Position numbers and translations under genes: made by a program. Source: Snodgrassella gandavensis (GTDB lineage: Bacteria > Pseudomonadota > Gammaproteobacteria > Burkholderiales > Neisseriaceae). Taken from it: DNA of 64,000 bases. Under the pieces are notes generated by a model that saw only the letters and a list, made by a program, of their open reading frames with translations, was not told the origin of the DNA and did not search any database. This document shows positions 53,482 to 64,000 of the stretch, in pieces. The DNA lies in NCBI RefSeq assembly GCF_914768025.1, contig NZ_CAJZCE010000007.1:1-64000 (forward strand), written 5' to 3'. Each line of letters begins with the position of its first letter. Within the stretch, counting starts at the first letter, position 1.

Positions 53482-55110
53482 ATGACCCTGACAGAATTTT
53501 GGCCACAGTGCCTATTGCAATTAAAACAGAGCCTGCCCTCCCAGCAATACCAGATGTGGATTGCTCCGTTAACTGTAGGCGAGGAAAATGGCAATTGGGT
53601 AATTTTTGCGCGTAATACCTTCACATTTAATCATATCCGCGAACGTTTCTGGCCATCTGTCGAAAGCGCCAGACAGGCCATTCTGCCCGATGGCAATACA
53701 CCATTAATTCTGAAAATCGGTCAGGGACAATCCTTGCAGGCGGCCACACAAGCAGTGCCGCTAAGCATCGTAGCCAGCCCTACCCCTGCTGCGGTCACGG
53801 CACCGGCTACAGCGGTGACAGAGAATCCGCCAGCAGCTAAACCAGAAACAGACGTAGCAACTCCTGAGGTAGCACCCAAAACACGGACAACACCAAAACG
53901 AACTGAATCTGCTCAGGACATTATCGCCAAACGACTGCGGCACAGCCAGTCTAAAAGCGATAGTAGCCCTGCTGACAATGGCGAAAGCAGCAATATCAAA
54001 GCGGCCAAAGCAGAAAAGCCCGAAGCGGCTGCACCAGCAACCGCATCTGATTCAGCACATGAAAACAATAAAAAATCCCGCTATACCGAAACCAATCTGA
54101 ATCCCGAGCACACTTTCGCCGCTCTGGTACAGGGTAAAGGTAACCGTCTGGCTCATGCTGCCGCCCTGTCTATTGCAGAAAATCCCGGCAACAGCATGTA
54201 TAACCCGTTTTTCGTCTATGGCAGTACCGGTCTGGGTAAAACCCATCTGGTACAGGCCATTGGCAACCAGCTTTTTGCTACTGATGCCAAAGTAAAAATA
54301 CGTTATATTCATGCTGATGAATTTATCCGCGGCATTATGAATGCATTCCATGCCAAATCCTTTGATGCCATGCGCCAGCAATATCAGCAGGTAGACTTAC
54401 TTATCATGGATGATGTGCAGTTTATTGCCGGCAAAGACCGTACCATGGAAGAGTTTTTTTACGTCTATAACCATTTAATTGACGAAAAAAAACAGGTTAT
54501 CCTTACCTGTGATACCCTGCCTACCCATATTGATGGCATGGATGACCGCCTGAAATCACGTTTTTCCTGGGGGCTGAGTCTGGAGCTCGAACCGCCAGAA
54601 CTGGAAATGCGTGTCGCTATTTTGCAGAAAAAAGCTGAGTTGGCACAAGTCAAACTAGAAGACGAAGCCGCATTTTTTATTGCCAAGCATATCCGCAGCA
54701 ATGTGCGCGAGCTGGAAGGGGCATTCAAGCGCGTAGTCGCTCAAAGCCGTTTTGCCAGCCGTCCGATTGACGTGGGCTTGGCTACAGAAGCATTACAGGA
54801 TATTCTGGCAGTCAATCACAAACCCATGACACTGGAACACATCCAGAACACTGTAGCCAAGTTTTATGGCATCACCATTAGTGACATGGTGGGCAAAAAA
54901 CGTACCCGCACTCTGGCTCGTCCGCGCCAGATGGCTATGACATTAGCAAAAGAACTTACTCCACTTAGTTTACCCGCTATTGGTAGCGGATTTGGTGGCC
55001 GCGACCACACAACGGTCATGCATGCGGTAAAAAGCATCTCCAAACTCCGGAAAGATGATGCCGAAACAACCAAAGCGTATGAAACCTTAATGATGATTTT
55101 GCGAGATTAA
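53482..55110 (+). CDS. dnaA: Chromosomal replication initiator DnaA
   Basis: A 542-residue initiator. Domain I is at residues 1-85, and a long Ala/Pro/Thr/Lys-rich linker (about 90-205) is longer than in E. coli DnaA (467). The AAA+ domain begins with ‘NPFFVYGSTGLGKTHL’ (Walker A, about 239-254) and has ‘LLIMDDVQFIAGK’ as Walker B. Domain IV ends with the DnaA signature ‘GFGGRDHTTVMHAV’ that reads DnaA boxes. Followed 15 bp later by dnaN. Confidence 0.97.
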   Translation: MTLTEFWPQCLLQLKQSLPSQQYQMWIAPLTVGEENGNWVIFARNTFTFNHIRERFWPSVESARQAILPDGNTPLILKIGQGQSLQAATQAVPLSIVASPTPAAVTAPATAVTENPPAAKPETDVATPEVAPKTRTTPKRTESAQDIIAKRLRHSQSKSDSSPADNGESSNIKAAKAEKPEAAAPATASDSAHENNKKSRYTETNLNPEHTFAALVQGKGNRLAHAAALSIAENPGNSMYNPFFVYGSTGLGKTHLVQAIGNQLFATDAKVKIRYIHADEFIRGIMNAFHAKSFDAMRQQYQQVDLLIMDDVQFIAGKDRTMEEFFYVYNHLIDEKKQVILTCDTLPTHIDGMDDRLKSRFSWGLSLELEPPELEMRVAILQKKAELAQVKLEDEAAFFIAKHIRSNVRELEGAFKRVVAQSRFASRPIDVGLATEALQDILAVNHKPMTLEHIQNTVAKFYGITISDMVGKKRTRTLARPRQMAMTLAKELTPLSLPAIGSGFGGRDHTTVMHAVKSISKLRKDDAETTKAYETLMMILRD

Positions 55111-55125
55111 ACCAAGGAACAGAAT

Positions 55126-56229
55126 ATGCTGATTTTACAAGCAGAACGCGACAGTTTGCTCAAACCGCTGCAAGCCGTAACCGGTATTGTCGAACGTCGT
55201 CACACCTTACCGATACTGTCTAATGTATTGCTGGAAAACCATCAGGGGCAAATCAAAATTCTGGCCACCGATCTGGAAATTCAGATTGATACCGTAGGGC
55301 CAAAAAGTGAAGCAGAAGATTTTCGCATCACCACCAATGCCAAAAAACTGCAAGACATCCTGCGCGCCCTGCCTGCTGGTGCCATGGTGTCACTAGACTG
55401 GAACAACAACCGTCTGGTGCTGAAAGCCGGTAAAAGCCGTTTTAATCTGCAAACCCTGCCAGCAGAAGACTTCCCGCTGATGAGCGTTGGCGAAAATGTC
55501 GATGCCACCTTTACCCTGCCACAGGAAATGTTCCGCGAAATGCTGTCACAGGTACAGTACAGCATGGCTATTCAGGATATCCGTTATTACCTCAATGGCC
55601 TGCTGATGCAAACCGAAGGTAATCAGCTACGTCTGGTGGCTACCGACGGGCACCGTCTGGCCTATGCTGCCTGCAATATTGAAGCAGATTTGCCCAAAGC
55701 CGAAGTGATTCTGCCCCGCAAAACCGTACTGGAGCTGTTTAAACTGCTCACCTTCCCCGAACAGCCGATAACCATTGAACTCCTGAATAATCAGGTGCGT
55801 TTCCGCTGCAATGACACCATTATCGTTTCCAAAGTGGTAGATGGTAAATTCCCCGACTACAACCGTGTTATTCCACTGGATAATGATAAAATCTTTCTGG
55901 CCAATCGTACCGAGCTGCTGGGCGCACTGGAACGGGCAGCCATTCTGGCCAACGAAAAATTCCGCGGAGCCCGCCTGCAAATCCAGCCCGGCCTGCTCAG
56001 TGTTACCTGTAACAACAATGAACAGGAAGAAGCACGCGAAGAACTGGAAATTGCCTATCAGGGCGATACACTGGAAGTGGGATTTAACATCAACTATCTG
56101 ATGGATGTATTGCGCAATGTACATGCGGAAGACTTGCAGCTAGCTTTTGGCGATGCAAACCGCTCCACCCTGTTTACCATCCCCAACAATCCCAATTTCA
56201 AATATATTGTCATGCCAATGCGTATTTAA
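55126..56229 (+). CDS. dnaN: DNA polymerase III beta sliding clamp
   Basis: A 367-residue clamp formed of three similar domains, starting ‘MLILQAERDSLLKPLQ’ and ending ‘FKYIVMPMRI’, the canonical C-terminal M-P-M-R. ‘RHTLPILSNVLLE’ near 26 is typical. Cotranscribed with dnaA. Confidence 0.97.
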   Translation: MLILQAERDSLLKPLQAVTGIVERRHTLPILSNVLLENHQGQIKILATDLEIQIDTVGPKSEAEDFRITTNAKKLQDILRALPAGAMVSLDWNNNRLVLKAGKSRFNLQTLPAEDFPLMSVGENVDATFTLPQEMFREMLSQVQYSMAIQDIRYYLNGLLMQTEGNQLRLVATDGHRLAYAACNIEADLPKAEVILPRKTVLELFKLLTFPEQPITIELLNNQVRFRCNDTIIVSKVVDGKFPDYNRVIPLDNDKIFLANRTELLGALERAAILANEKFRGARLQIQPGLLSVTCNNNEQEEAREELEIAYQGDTLEVGFNINYLMDVLRNVHAEDLQLAFGDANRSTLFTIPNNPNFKYIVMPMRI

Positions 56230-56254
56230 GCGTTATTCATACAATCACTTAGCT

Positions 56255-56309
56255 ACGGCCGTAAACCAGCCTGCTGTTTTCATAACAGCCCAGACTGGTG
56301 TACGGCCGT
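56255..56309 (+). terminator. dnaN terminator
   Basis: ACGGCCGTA (56255-56263) and TACGGCCGT (56301-56309) form the base of a 55-nt hairpin with further pairing (ACCAG/CTGGT and CTGTT/AACAG) inside, followed by TTATTATTT. Confidence 0.8.
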
Positions 56310-56382
56310 TTATTATTTACATTCAGTATTATTACCCATAAAGAAAAATCAGCCAAAACATCACGTTAAATATAACAACTGG

Positions 56383-56411
56383 CTGAAAAAAAGCTGGTTT
56401 TCTGTTATAAT
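56383..56411 (+). promoter_or_regulatory. gyrB promoter
   Basis: CTGAAA (56383-56388), 17 bp, TATAAT (56406-56411), 133 bp upstream of gyrB. The perfect -10 makes it convincing. Confidence 0.75.
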
Positions 56412-56535
56412 ATTCTTTTGGTCAATTGCCCTGAAACAGGCCTGTGAATACTGGCAAACCGGAAGTATGTTTATCATCATATCACGGCTACAGGCACACT
56501 TTTTAACGGCATGACCGCTGCCCCAGATTTAGTAA

Positions 56536-58935
<2,400 letters not shown>

Positions 58936-58952
58936 ATATCCTGATCACACCC

Positions 58953-58979
58953 AAAAGGATGGCATAGCCATCCTTTTTT
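58953..58979 (+). terminator. gyrB terminator
   Basis: AAAAGGATGGC pairs with GCCATCCTTTT (11 bp, loop ATA) followed by T's, 17 bp past the gyrB stop. Confidence 0.92.
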
Positions 58980-59115
58980 GTTCATTATGGGAGCTCGCTA
59001 TAATCAATGTATAGATTTATCCATTGAGACAATAAATAAAATTACATCTTATGGTGATTTTATTGTTAAATTCTGGCCAAGATTTGTGCGGATACTAACA
59101 TGAAAAAAAATTAAT

Positions 59116-59391
59116 ATGGTTATATACCCTATAATTTATATGATAGGACTTTTAATATTATTGTGTACTTCTAATAATCAATATGAATGGATGCAGGAAA
59201 TGGATAGTACGATAGTTCAATTGCCAGAAGATAGCTCTGCAAATACGGCGATTGGAATGACTATTTTAACTTTAATATTAATTATTATGCAGATAGTTCG
59301 TTTCAAATTCGCCAGAAGCCATCTTGAAAAAAGCACTGTAATTATATTGGCATTGATTGCAATCATTGTATGGGCGCTTAAATTTAGTTAA
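59116..59391 (+). CDS. Small hypothetical membrane protein
   Basis: A 91-residue frame with three hydrophobic stretches (about 4-17, 46-62 and 70-88) and a polar acidic loop ‘EWMQEMDSTIVQLPEDSS’. I recognise no family. It is AT-rich and lacks a good ribosome-binding site at the chosen ATG, so the start is uncertain. It stands alone after gyrB. Confidence 0.55.
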   Translation: MVIYPIIYMIGLLILLCTSNNQYEWMQEMDSTIVQLPEDSSANTAIGMTILTLILIIMQIVRFKFARSHLEKSTVIILALIAIIVWALKFS

Positions 59392-60188
59392 TAATTAATT
59401 TTATTCCATGTAAATTTTCCATACTGAATCTTACTTTAAGATAAATATAGATAGTTCTGCTTAACGACTTTTTCAACAAACAGCTTGCTCCACCGGCACA
59501 GAATAATCGACTGCACAGCTATTACTACTCAAAAAAAATAACGCCAATTCTTATAACAAAATACTCATACCTATTTTGATAAAGCAATTATAAAAAAGTT
59601 ATCGGCACTTATTAAGTAAAGTGCTATCCAACAATCCATTTTATGCATAACAATTATCAAAATCTATGGCGCTTGAAATCATTAAATATAATAAATAAGT
59701 ATCATCGTAAAATATTAGGCATTGGCATTACAAGCAGATGCCCCGTAGGTAGAATAACTTTGTTATCAGGACAAGCTGGCTGACTATGCTGTAGCTACCA
59801 GTAAACAGACAGGTGAATAATGAAGCAGAATTGACTGGAAGAACATTTACTAACTAAACAAAATCACATGGTATAAGCACAGACTATATTCAATCGCACA
59901 GCATATCCAAACGGGTATATTGCATAATTGTCTGTATCCAACAAAACTACTGAATTGATATCTTTTTCATAATCAGGTACCGGCAAGAAAAATAAGCCAA
60001 GCATGGCTGACGATTGATAACACCGTCCACCCATCAAGCAGCAAACAATATCAAGCCGATCGAATATCAAACATTGACACAGACAACGTAATTTTCTACG
60101 TGCGTTTTATACTGAGGACGGAATATTGACCATTTCATTACGATTGCATGCAAGCAGACTAAACAAGCCTGAATTAATCAGTTTTTCT
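59392..60188. other. Long gene-free region before the restriction locus
   Basis: About 800 bp, AT-rich, with no convincing gene. A 68-codon minus-strand frame at 59864-60070 (‘LLDTDNYAIYPFGYAV’) looks mildly protein-like and could be a relic, but cannot be assigned. Confidence 0.5.
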
Positions 60189-60226
60189 CAGGAAGAGGAA
60201 ACCTTAATTCCCATTTCCTCTTCCTG
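60189..60226 (-). terminator. Hairpin at the end of hsdR
   Basis: A 13-bp perfect stem (60189-60201 with 60214-60226, 12-nt loop) 11 bp past the hsdR stop. No U tract on the minus strand, so efficiency is unclear. Confidence 0.6.
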
Positions 60227-60237
60227 ATAGTTAACAA

Positions 60238-63200
60238 TTAAATTTCACCACCTATGCCCTTAAACTTCTCAACCAAGTCAGCAATCTTTTTGAACACCTT
60301 TTGTTTTTTGGGTAAATATTGCGGATTAAGCGGGCTCATTTTGGGCAAGACTTCGTTCAGCTCCGTGCCGTTGTCAGTAGCATATTCACGCTTTAATGAG
60401 GATGCAATATAACGTTTAGCAGCAGCTTCATTTAAATTTTCATCACCAATTAATGCCTTAACCTCGGCTTGTTGCTGCTGTTGGGCATACTGATAAAAGG
60501 CATCAATCATACCGGCTTTATCAGCAATAGCATTTAAATCGGTATGTTGAATAAATTCAATAACCAATTCCTCCTTGGCACGATAGCCTAAACTGGCGCG
60601 GATTAAGCGCTGTGCATCTTCAACAATGACTTGTTTATTCTTATCTTGCTTGTTCTGCTCAAAAATTAATTCCAGAATATAATCCAAATTGATTTCTTGC
60701 GATTTTAATAAATCCACTTCAAAAACCACATCATCCCAATCAATGGTTAGCTGCTCCTGTTTTTCAGCGGCTTGTTGTCTATACAGCCAGTCACGAATAT
60801 CATGGTAAGTTGAACGGTAATTCTGGATCGCTCTTTCTGTTGGCATCTTAATCTTTTGCATCCGTTCAAAAGCTTCATCTGAAACATAATACTGCGCTTT
60901 AAACTGTTCAACCGCCTGTTTATCTGTTGTATCCAGCTGTTGCAATGCCTTTAAAGCGATATGTTCATCATAATTCTGTAATGCATTATCGGCACGTAAA
61001 TACTGGCCAAATAATTTAACAAACGCTTTTTTATCTTTTTCAGTAGTAATCTGATCCAGATGGGGAAAACGTTGCTGTAGCTCAGCCACAAGAGCTAAAT
61101 ATCCGCTATGGATTTCACCGGAAACCTCATCGGTGTAACCCTGCATATGTTCCTCATAACTTTTTTCTAATACCACATTCTGAGTGTTTTTTTGACCAAA
61201 TAGTTTGATGGCGTCAATGGTGGCTGGTTCTAAATCACGAAATGCCACAATATTACCGCAGACTTTGGTGTCATCATAGATGCGATTGGTGCGTGAAAAA
61301 GCTTGGATTAAGCCATGAAAACGTAAGTTTTTATCGACAAATAGCGTATTGAGGGTTGGCGCATCAAAGCCGGTTAGAAACATACCCACGACGATTAATA
61401 AATCAATTTCCTGCTTTTTAACGCGCAAAGATAAATCACGGTAATAATTCTGAAATTGCCCGCTGCTGACATCATAGTTAGATTTAAACATTTGATTGTA
61501 ATCATCAATCGCAGAGGCTAAAAACTCTTTGGCACTTTGATTCAACGCATTGGTTTCAAAGCTTTCATCAGCAATAGCACCAGCGGGGTCTTGTTGCTCA
61601 TTAGCCGCAAAGGAAAAGATAGTAGCAATTTTCAATGGTTTACTGGATGTTTCTTGCAGCTTTTTTAACGACTCATAATACAGCTTTGCCGCGTCCACAC
61701 TGCTCACGGCAAACATAGCATTAAAGCCTTTGCCGTTGCCATTTGAACGATGCGTTTTTTGTTTAAAACATTTTAGGATATATTGGCTGATTTGTTCAAT
61801 CCGTTTGGGATGCAGTAATGCTTGCTTATTTTCGGCGGCACTAAGTTTGTCCAGATTTTGCTCACATTCAATCGCTTTAAAATGCGGGCGTACATCATTG
61901 TAGTCGACTTTAAATTTAAGTACTTTTTTATCGCGAATAGCGTCGGTAATCAAATAGCTATGCAACTCACGCCCGAACACCGTAGCGGTGGTTTGTTCGC
62001 CAAACGCATTAGCGTCCAGAATTGGCGTGCCGGTGAAACCGAATTGATAGTATTTTTTAAACTTTTTCTTAATATTTTTTTGTGCTTCACCAAATTGTGA
62101 GCGATGTGCTTCATCAAAAATAAACACGACCTGTTTATTATAGATTGCTAAATCATCCTTAGCTTTTATCAGATTATTGAGTTTTTGAATGGTGGTGACA
62201 ATAATTTTATTATCCTGTTTTTCAATATTGCGCTCCAGTCCGGCAGTACTATCGGAACCATTGACACTGTCTTTTGAGAATTTCTGATATTCTTTCATGG
62301 TTTGATAATCCAGATCCTTACGATCCACCACAAAAAACACTTTATCAATAAATTCCAGATCGGTGGCCAGACGCGCTGCTTTAAAGCTGGTGAGGGTTTT
62401 TCCTGATCCGGTGGTGTGCCAGATAAAGCCCCCACTATGTGGGCTACTCCAGTTTTTGGCCTGATAAGCACTGATAATCTGCCATAAAATCCGCTCGGTT
62501 GCGGCAATCTGGTAAGGGCGCATAATCAATAAAGTATCATTGATATCCAGAACGGAGTAAGTGATTAAAACACTTAACAGCACACGACTGGCAAAAAAGG
62601 TGGCGGTAAAATCTTTTAAGTCGTTAATCGGTTCGTTTTCAACATTCGCCCAGTTTATGGTGAAATCAAAACTGGTTTTATCCCGCTTGGTGGTATTGGC
62701 AAAATACCGGGTATCGGTACCGTTTGAAATCACAAATAACTGTAGATATTTAAACAGGGAATTGTCATGATTAAAACTCTCTTTACTGTAGCGATGAACC
62801 TGGCCAAACGCCTTACGAATGGCAAGGCCACGTTTTTTAAGCTCCACCTGCACCAAAGGCAGACCATTAACTAAGATGGTAACATCGTAGCGATTAGCAT
62901 AACTACCAGTTTGCTGAAACTGGCGAATCACCTGTAATTTATTGTTGCTGAGGTTTTTTTTATCGAGCAGATAAATATTCTGAATATGCCCATCATCAAA
63001 CACAAAATCGTAGATATGATTATGGTGAATTTTACGACTTTTATCGACCATCGATTCATTCGGTTTATCCAGATACTCTAATACAAATCGCTGCCATTCC
63101 TCATCGCTAAACTGCATATTATTGAGCGTTTGCAACTGCACCCGAATATTGGCCAACAATTTCTGCTGATTATTCAGCTCAGGCAGATATTCATAACCTT

Positions 63201-63339
63201 GACGGCATAAATCCCGAATCAATTCGTTTTCTAATTCATTTTCCGTTTGATATCCAGCCGCCGGCTCTTCAAGCTTGGTGTAGTTATCTAAAATAATATA
63301 GTGATCGGTTTCGGCAATCGGGGTTGTGTAATTGACCAT
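60238..63339 (-). CDS. hsdR: Type I restriction enzyme R subunit (EcoR124I-like, type IC)
   Basis: A 1033-residue translocase/nuclease subunit, nearly colinear with EcoR124I HsdR. The N-terminal nuclease domain has ‘[21 protein letters not shown]’-type Asp…Glu-x-Lys (about 149-168). The motor has Walker A ‘[19 protein letters not shown]’ (about 307), ‘[16 protein letters not shown]’, DEAH box ‘[12 protein letters not shown]’, motif III ‘FGFTGTPI’ and motif VI ‘[11 protein letters not shown]’. The C-terminal helical part ends ‘KFKGIGGEI’. It cuts foreign DNA together with HsdM and HsdS, which must lie beyond the right edge. Confidence 0.96.
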   Translation of the reverse strand: MVNYTTPIAETDHYIILDNYTKLEEPAAGYQTENELENELIRDLCRQGYEYLPELNNQQKLLANIRVQLQTLNNMQFSDEEWQRFVLEYLDKPNESMVDKSRKIHHNHIYDFVFDDGHIQNIYLLDKKNLSNNKLQVIRQFQQTGSYANRYDVTILVNGLPLVQVELKKRGLAIRKAFGQVHRYSKESFNHDNSLFKYLQLFVISNGTDTRYFANTTKRDKTSFDFTINWANVENEPINDLKDFTATFFASRVLLSVLITYSVLDINDTLLIMRPYQIAATERILWQIISAYQAKNWSSPHSGGFIWHTTGSGKTLTSFKAARLATDLEFIDKVFFVVDRKDLDYQTMKEYQKFSKDSVNGSDSTAGLERNIEKQDNKIIVTTIQKLNNLIKAKDDLAIYNKQVVFIFDEAHRSQFGEAQKNIKKKFKKYYQFGFTGTPILDANAFGEQTTATVFGRELHSYLITDAIRDKKVLKFKVDYNDVRPHFKAIECEQNLDKLSAAENKQALLHPKRIEQISQYILKCFKQKTHRSNGNGKGFNAMFAVSSVDAAKLYYESLKKLQETSSKPLKIATIFSFAANEQQDPAGAIADESFETNALNQSAKEFLASAIDDYNQMFKSNYDVSSGQFQNYYRDLSLRVKKQEIDLLIVVGMFLTGFDAPTLNTLFVDKNLRFHGLIQAFSRTNRIYDDTKVCGNIVAFRDLEPATIDAIKLFGQKNTQNVVLEKSYEEHMQGYTDEVSGEIHSGYLALVAELQQRFPHLDQITTEKDKKAFVKLFGQYLRADNALQNYDEHIALKALQQLDTTDKQAVEQFKAQYYVSDEAFERMQKIKMPTERAIQNYRSTYHDIRDWLYRQQAAEKQEQLTIDWDDVVFEVDLLKSQEINLDYILELIFEQNKQDKNKQVIVEDAQRLIRASLGYRAKEELVIEFIQHTDLNAIADKAGMIDAFYQYAQQQQQAEVKALIGDENLNEAAAKRYIASSLKREYATDNGTELNEVLPKMSPLNPQYLPKKQKVFKKIADLVEKFKGIGGEI

Positions 63340-63351
63340 CGTCCACTCCTG

Positions 63352-64000
63352 CTAGTTAAAATTGTAATTTTCGAGTAAATGATTCAGTAAAAAGGCAACA
63401 ATTTGTTTTTCAGGCTCAGAAGGCTCGGGCACCATTTCATTGGATAAGGTTGAATGACTGGTAAAATTGATTATGCGGGTTAAGTATACGTCTCTATCAT
63501 CAGGCAGCAAGTCTGACCAATGCCGATAGCCTAAAAAACAGGCGGTTTTTTCATACAGGTTACGTAATAGGGTAAAATGATATTTTTCAATTTTATTTTC
63601 TTTAATCGCTTCTTGCAGCAACTGTTTTAAATACAGATGATAGGAAAAGCTGTGATTTGAATCGCCTTGTTTGTTTTCTAGTTCAAAATAGCCATCTGCT
63701 AATCGTCTTAGAATATAACCGTTTGGCAACTTCAATTCATTATAAAGTACATTATAAAACAGTGAATTATGGGTAGTGATAATAAATTTAATATCAGATT
63801 CATTGGATTTGATTAATTGTGCAATATCCGCCGCCAACTGAATCAGATGATTCTCATCTAATGAGCTTACCGGATCATCAATAAAAATATAGCGTAATTG
63901 GTCAAACTCATTAGTAGAACGCTCGCTTTTTTCCGCAATATTGCGCTCGGCAATCACCAAACTAATCAAGGTGAAAAAAATACTCCAAATTAAATTATTT
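63352..64000 (-). CDS. prrC: AAA ATPase, PrrC-type anticodon nuclease candidate (partial, runs off right edge)
   Basis: Only the C-terminal 216 codons are in the window and no start is present. ‘YIFIDDPVSSLDENH’ is a Walker B/D-loop of the AAA_13 ATPases, and ‘KFIITTHNSLFYNVL’ is the H-loop. The C-terminal domain has ‘LLRNLYEKTACFLGYRHW’ and ‘INFTSHSTLSNE’. Arg, the Glu four residues later and the His 32 after that match the Arg320-Glu324-His356 triad of E. coli PrrC, which cuts tRNA-Lys when phage inhibits its type IC partner EcoprrI. The gene lies 12 bp before hsdR, where prrC sits in E. coli. Confidence 0.75.
   Translation of the reverse strand, partial: NNLIWSIFFTLISLVIAERNIAEKSERSTNEFDQLRYIFIDDPVSSLDENHLIQLAADIAQLIKSNESDIKFIITTHNSLFYNVLYNELKLPNGYILRRLADGYFELENKQGDSNHSFSYHLYLKQLLQEAIKENKIEKYHFTLLRNLYEKTACFLGYRHWSDLLPDDRDVYLTRIINFTSHSTLSNEMVPEPSEPEKQIVAFLLNHLLENYNFN

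Noticed and set aside
59864-60070. 68-codon minus-strand frame upstream of the restriction locus
   Set aside because: Protein-like patches but no start context, no homologue recognised, and AT-rich surroundings full of stops.

Overview
The window looks like an origin-proximal piece of a low-GC Neisseriaceae chromosome, most like the bee-gut genus Snodgrassella; the genus is an inference. The evidence is the order rpmH-rnpA-yidD-yidC divergent from dnaA-dnaN-gyrB, a NadR/FarR-type MarR regulator next to an HpaC flavin reductase (a neighbourhood known from Neisseria), a 354-residue class II aldolase, and betaproteobacterial-looking Ffh, ValS, GlmU and GlmS. No rRNA, tRNA or CRISPR array was recognised.

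Layout. 0-9.6 kb is mostly minus strand: nitroreductase, AzlCD amino-acid exporter, an orphan CbrC-family protein, a YiiX-type hydrolase, an RpiR regulator, a nucleoside hydrolase, an MFS/MHS transporter and a CcsA-like membrane protein. 9.8-26.5 kb is core metabolism: ffh, a decayed SEC-C gene, valS, nadR-hpaC, fba, the thiBPQ thiamine importer, a pyrimidine nucleotidase, glmU and feoAB. 29.3-31.8 kb holds feoC and glmS. 36.6-49.5 kb holds a GtrII-like glucosyltransferase, an ADP-ribosylglycohydrolase, a decayed chuX beside an intact chuY, yjdM, a succinate-semialdehyde dehydrogenase, a WrbA-like flavoprotein, TerC, a urea channel, rpmE, cysS and an OmpA lipoprotein. 50.9-58.9 kb is the dnaA region.

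Three accessory patches stand out. (1) 26.5-29.3 kb separates feoB from feoC. It contains a ruined PaaA2/ParE-type toxin-antitoxin pair, remnants of plasmid mobilisation genes mobC and mobA, and an undescribed two-gene cassette: a secreted 103-residue protein with twin C-x6-C motifs, followed 6 bp later by a 101-residue cytosolic partner. A decayed second copy of the cassette lies inverted next to it. (2) 32.0-35.8 kb, immediately downstream of glmS (the attTn7 position), is one AT-rich gene for a 1256-residue protein whose C-terminus carries a PD-(D/E)xK nuclease signature. It is a candidate unrecognised defence gene. (3) 60.2-64.0 kb is the end of a type I restriction locus: an EcoR124I-like HsdR preceded by the C-terminal part of an ATPase whose Arg-x3-Glu-x31-His spacing matches the anticodon nuclease PrrC.

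Gene decay is a theme. Several genes can be reconstructed only by crossing stops or single-base shifts (SEC-C protein, chuX, mobC, mobA, the TA pair, the inverted cassette, and a paralogue of a small membrane protein). Sequencing error at homopolymers could explain the SEC-C case but not the nonsense codons elsewhere.
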